From contig JAHDYG010000010.1 of assembly GCA_023383815.1 (NCBI GenBank), positions 1-64,000 of the forward strand: a DNA stretch of 64,000 bases. Direction: 5' to 3'. Source of the DNA: Rhodocyclaceae bacterium. GTDB taxonomy: Bacteria; Pseudomonadota; Gammaproteobacteria; Burkholderiales; Rhodocyclaceae. The notes under the pieces were generated by a model. That model saw only the letters and a program-made list of their open reading frames with translations. It was not told where the DNA came from and did not search any database. Made by a program: the position numbers and the translations under genes. This document shows, in pieces, positions 61,942 to 64,000 of this stretch. Numbering within the stretch: the first letter of the stretch is position 1; each line of letters opens with the position of its first letter.

Positions 61942-62259
61942 ATGAGCTACTACAAGCACCACGTCTTTTTCTGCTGCAACCAGCGCGAACCCGGAGAGAC
62001 CTGCTGCAACAACCACGGCGCCTCGACGCTTCAGACCTACGCGAAGGACCGTATCGGTGCGCTCGGCCTGAAGGGCCGGGGCAAGATCCGCATCAACAAG
62101 GCCGGCTGCCTCGACCGCTGCGACGAAGGACCGGTCCTGGTGGTGTACCCCGACAACGTCTGGTACACCTATGTCGATCAGGAGGATATCGACGAGATCA
62201 TCGACGAGCATCTGGTGCATGGTCGCGTCGTCAAGCGCCTGCAACTGGGCGACGCCTGA
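61942..62259 (+). CDS. (2Fe-2S) ferredoxin-like thioredoxin-fold protein
   Basis: A 105-residue small protein with the cysteine set CCNQREPGETCC near residue 11 and KAGCLDRCDEGP near residue 55, matching thioredoxin-fold 2Fe-2S ferredoxins (Shethna type, NuoE-like). A late segment VVVYPDNVWYTYVDQEDIDEI is typical of the group. It probably carries one electron to an unknown partner. Its stop overlaps the hydrolase start (TGATG), so both are made together. Confidence 0.88.
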   Translation: MSYYKHHVFFCCNQREPGETCCNNHGASTLQTYAKDRIGALGLKGRGKIRINKAGCLDRCDEGPVLVVYPDNVWYTYVDQEDIDEIIDEHLVHGRVVKRLQLGDA

Positions 62260-62915
62260 TGGGCCGGCCACTGCCGACCGAAAGGGTGGTGTTGCGCGGT
62301 TCGGAGGGCGCCATCGAAACACTGCTCGACCTGCCCCACGAGGTGCGCGGAATTGCGCTGGTGTGCCACCCGCACCCCCTGTTCGGGGGCGCCAGCACCA
62401 ACAAGGTTGCACACACCCTGGCGCGGGTTTTCCGCGACCTCGGCTACGCGACGATGCGGCCAAACTTTCGCGGCGTCGGCGCAAGCGAAGGCACGCATGA
62501 TCATGGCGAGGGCGAAACCGAGGACATGCTGTCTGTCGTCGCCTGGGCGCAATCGCGCTGGGGTTGCCTGCCGCTCGCGTTGGGTGGATTTTCCTTCGGA
62601 GGCTACGTGCAGACGCGCGTGGCCGGACGCCTGGCAGATTCGATGACGCCGGTTCAGCGTCTCGCGCTCGTGGGTATGGCGGCCGGCCACGCCGCCGACG
62701 GCAGCCGCCACTACGACACCGGGCCCTTGCCCGAGGGCGTACCGGCACTCGTGATCCACGGCGAGAACGACGAAACCGTCGCGCTCGCCAACGTGCTCGC
62801 CTGGGCGCGCCCGCAGGAGCTGCCTGTCACGGTGGTGCCCGGTGCCGACCATTTCTTCCACGGCAAGCTGCATGTGATCCGCAACATCCTTACCGGTGCC
62901 TGGGCACCGCTCTGA
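62259..62915 (+). CDS. alpha/beta hydrolase (COG2945-like)
   Basis: A 218-residue hydrolase of the small alpha/beta type. The strand-nucleophile region is ALGGFSFGGYVQ with Ser in GxSxG, the oxyanion region is CHPHPLFGGASTNKV, the acid lies in VIHGENDETVAL and the histidine in GADHFFHGKL. It lacks the lid domain of lipases. The substrate is unknown. It starts on the ferredoxin stop codon and is followed after 16 bases by the GST gene. Confidence 0.88.
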   Translation: MGRPLPTERVVLRGSEGAIETLLDLPHEVRGIALVCHPHPLFGGASTNKVAHTLARVFRDLGYATMRPNFRGVGASEGTHDHGEGETEDMLSVVAWAQSRWGCLPLALGGFSFGGYVQTRVAGRLADSMTPVQRLALVGMAAGHAADGSRHYDTGPLPEGVPALVIHGENDETVALANVLAWARPQELPVTVVPGADHFFHGKLHVIRNILTGAWAPL

Positions 62916-62931
62916 CTCGGAGGACGCAACG

Positions 62932-63543
62932 ATGAAGCTCTTCGCCTCGCTCACCAGCCCCTACGCGCGCAAGATCCGCATCCTCCTTGCGGAGAAGTCG
63001 CTACCGTTCGACCTGGTCGTGGATTCGCCCTGGGAATCGAATACCCGGATTCCGGAGGTCAACCCGCTCGGCAAGGTACCCGCGCTCGTCACCGACGACG
63101 GCGAAGCCTTCTTCGATTCTCCGGTCATCGCCGGCTATCTCGAAACCCTCGGCGCCGCGCCGCAACTGATTCCGGACGAAGCGCTCGAAGCGGTGCGGGT
63201 GCGCCAGAGCGAAGCGCTCGCGGACGGCATCACCGACGCCGCGGTCACCGCCCTGCTCGAATCACGCCGGCCCGACGGAGAACGCAGCGAAAGCGTGATC
63301 GCACGCCAGATGGAGAAGATCTCCCGCGGCCTCGACCTGATGGAGCGCCGCGCAAGCGGACGCGAGTGGCTGCATGGCTCACGGATGACGCTCGGCGACA
63401 TCGCCACGGGGGTTGCCCTCGGTTATCTTGACCTGCGTTTTCCGACGATCGGCTGGCGCGACCATCACCCGGCCCTGAAGACCCTCGCCGAACGCCTGTT
63501 CGCCCGACCCAGCTTTGTCGATACCGTACCGCCCGCCGGATGA
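62932..63543 (+). CDS. glutathione S-transferase
   Basis: A 203-residue GST. The N-terminal thioredoxin-like domain starts MKLFASLTSPYARKIRILLAEKSLPF with a serine in SPYARK as the glutathione-activating candidate, then NPLGKVPALVTDDGEAFFDSPVIAGYLE with the cis-Pro and the Glu/Ser of the G-site. The all-helical C-terminal domain follows (TLGDIATGVALGYLDLRF). CTCGGAGGACGC gives a strong ribosome site. It is the third gene of the ferredoxin run. The substrate is not predictable. Confidence 0.92.
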   Translation: MKLFASLTSPYARKIRILLAEKSLPFDLVVDSPWESNTRIPEVNPLGKVPALVTDDGEAFFDSPVIAGYLETLGAAPQLIPDEALEAVRVRQSEALADGITDAAVTALLESRRPDGERSESVIARQMEKISRGLDLMERRASGREWLHGSRMTLGDIATGVALGYLDLRFPTIGWRDHHPALKTLAERLFARPSFVDTVPPAG

Positions 63544-63547
63544 GCGC

Positions 63548-64000
63548 GTGAGCACGGCGGCACTCGCTTCCCGCAAAGGCGGACCGCGGACCGAGGGCTC
63601 TGCCGTCGACACGGATCACCGCGGCTCACCGCTGGTCCTGCGTGGCGTCACCAAAGCGTACGGCGACCAGCGGGTGGTCGCCGGAATCGATCTCACCTTG
63701 CGGCGCGGCGAGTGCTTCACGCTGCTCGGTCCGAATGGCGCAGGCAAGACCACGACGCTGCGCTGCGCGCTCGGCCTGACCGCACCCGGCGGCGGCACCA
63801 TCCGGCTCGCCGGCCTGCCCGTTCCCGAACGGGCGCGCGAGGCGCGCATGCGGGTCGGCATCGTGCCGCAGATCGACAATCTCGATCCGGATTTCACCTG
63901 CGCCGAGAACCTCATGGTGTACGGACGCTACTTCGGCCTGCGCGATGCCGAGATCGCCGCCCGCATCCCCGAGCTGCTCGCCTTCGCCGGGCTCGAAGGC
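63548..64000 (+). CDS. NodI-like ABC transporter ATP-binding protein, N-terminal part
   Basis: The first 151 codons of an ABC ATPase, cut by the window end. It starts at a GTG five bases after the GST stop. After a 30-residue N-terminal extension comes PLVLRGVTKAYGDQRVVAGIDLTL, Walker A GPNGAGKTT, and the Q-loop region IVPQIDNLDPDFTCAENLMVYGRYFGL, whose QxDNLDPDFT form is the mark of NodI-type exporters. These pair with a NodJ-type permease, expected just past the window. NodI-like ATPases outside rhizobia are general ABC-2 exporters, so no nodulation role is implied. Confidence 0.88.
   Translation, partial: MSTAALASRKGGPRTEGSAVDTDHRGSPLVLRGVTKAYGDQRVVAGIDLTLRRGECFTLLGPNGAGKTTTLRCALGLTAPGGGTIRLAGLPVPERAREARMRVGIVPQIDNLDPDFTCAENLMVYGRYFGLRDAEIAARIPELLAFAGLEG

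Noticed and set aside
1-64000. CRISPR array, prophage or complete insertion sequence
   Set aside because: No direct-repeat array, no phage structural genes, and no transposase or integrase gene were seen; only the short palindromic element at 12622.

Overview
The window is a high-GC, densely packed chromosomal segment with no rRNA, tRNA, CRISPR array or complete insertion sequence that I can see. Its gene families point to a facultatively denitrifying betaproteobacterium of the Rhodocyclales, similar to Thauera, Azoarcus or Aromatoleum. The evidence is class I PHA synthase, a 180-kDa-type NAD-glutamate dehydrogenase, NnrS, the O2-independent ubiquinone genes ubiUVT, FNR-type promoter boxes, a MerR/LiuR-type acyl-CoA regulon and an argS-SPOR-dsbA block. 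The organism assignment is inference from gene content, not from a search.

Layout. 1-10800 is acyl-CoA metabolism: a truncated isovaleryl-CoA dehydrogenase gene divergent from an AraC regulator, a class III CoA-transferase with an HTD2-type hydratase, peptide deformylase, an exported intradiol dioxygenase, and a LiuR-like regulator heading a thioesterase, thiolase, acyl-CoA dehydrogenase and HCCA-isomerase-like run. 10800-16400 holds phaC, a 145-bp palindromic MITE-like element on the phaC stop codon, a PIN protein, a GNAT enzyme, a chemoreceptor and a cobalamin-binding-type protein. 16500-28900 is an amino-acid block: alanine dehydrogenase, LysR, D-amino-acid dehydrogenase, a TAXI TRAP transporter and NAD-glutamate dehydrogenase.

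29100-36200 is housekeeping: PilZ, DMT exporter, SDR, DsbA, SPOR protein, ArgS and divergent UbiB. 36400-37850 is an AAA/DUF4143 ATPase with AT-richer flanks. 38081-44047 is one compact plus-strand operon: TonB-dependent receptor, a NitT/TauT-like ABC importer and NnrS. In front of it lies a perfect FNR/DNR box centred about 41.5 bp before the predicted start of transcription, and a Fur-like element overlaps the core promoter. I consider this the most interesting system in the window.

44100-55440 is signalling: a symporter with a His-rich tail, an FHA-PP2C-Ser/Thr kinase-TssQ-like-FecR group with no type VI secretion core genes nearby, a TraB protein, and a trio of AAA+ ATPase, short histidine kinase and TPR response regulator. 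55540-57990 is ubiUVT behind a second FNR-like box. 58000-64000 has a diguanylate cyclase, VanZ and DUF2157 membrane proteins, and a run of 2Fe-2S ferredoxin, hydrolase, GST and a NodI-like ABC ATPase cut by the window end.

Several gene pairs are separated by strong hairpins without U-tracts. No gene-free stretch exceeds 300 bases. The longer gaps (6076-6243, 12623-12834, 20009-20207, 28901-29130, 36185-36393, 37846-38080, 47216-47428, 61705-61941) hold the sites listed, except 28901-29130 and 47216-47428, where I see nothing convincing. Short-site coordinates were counted by eye and may be off by one base.
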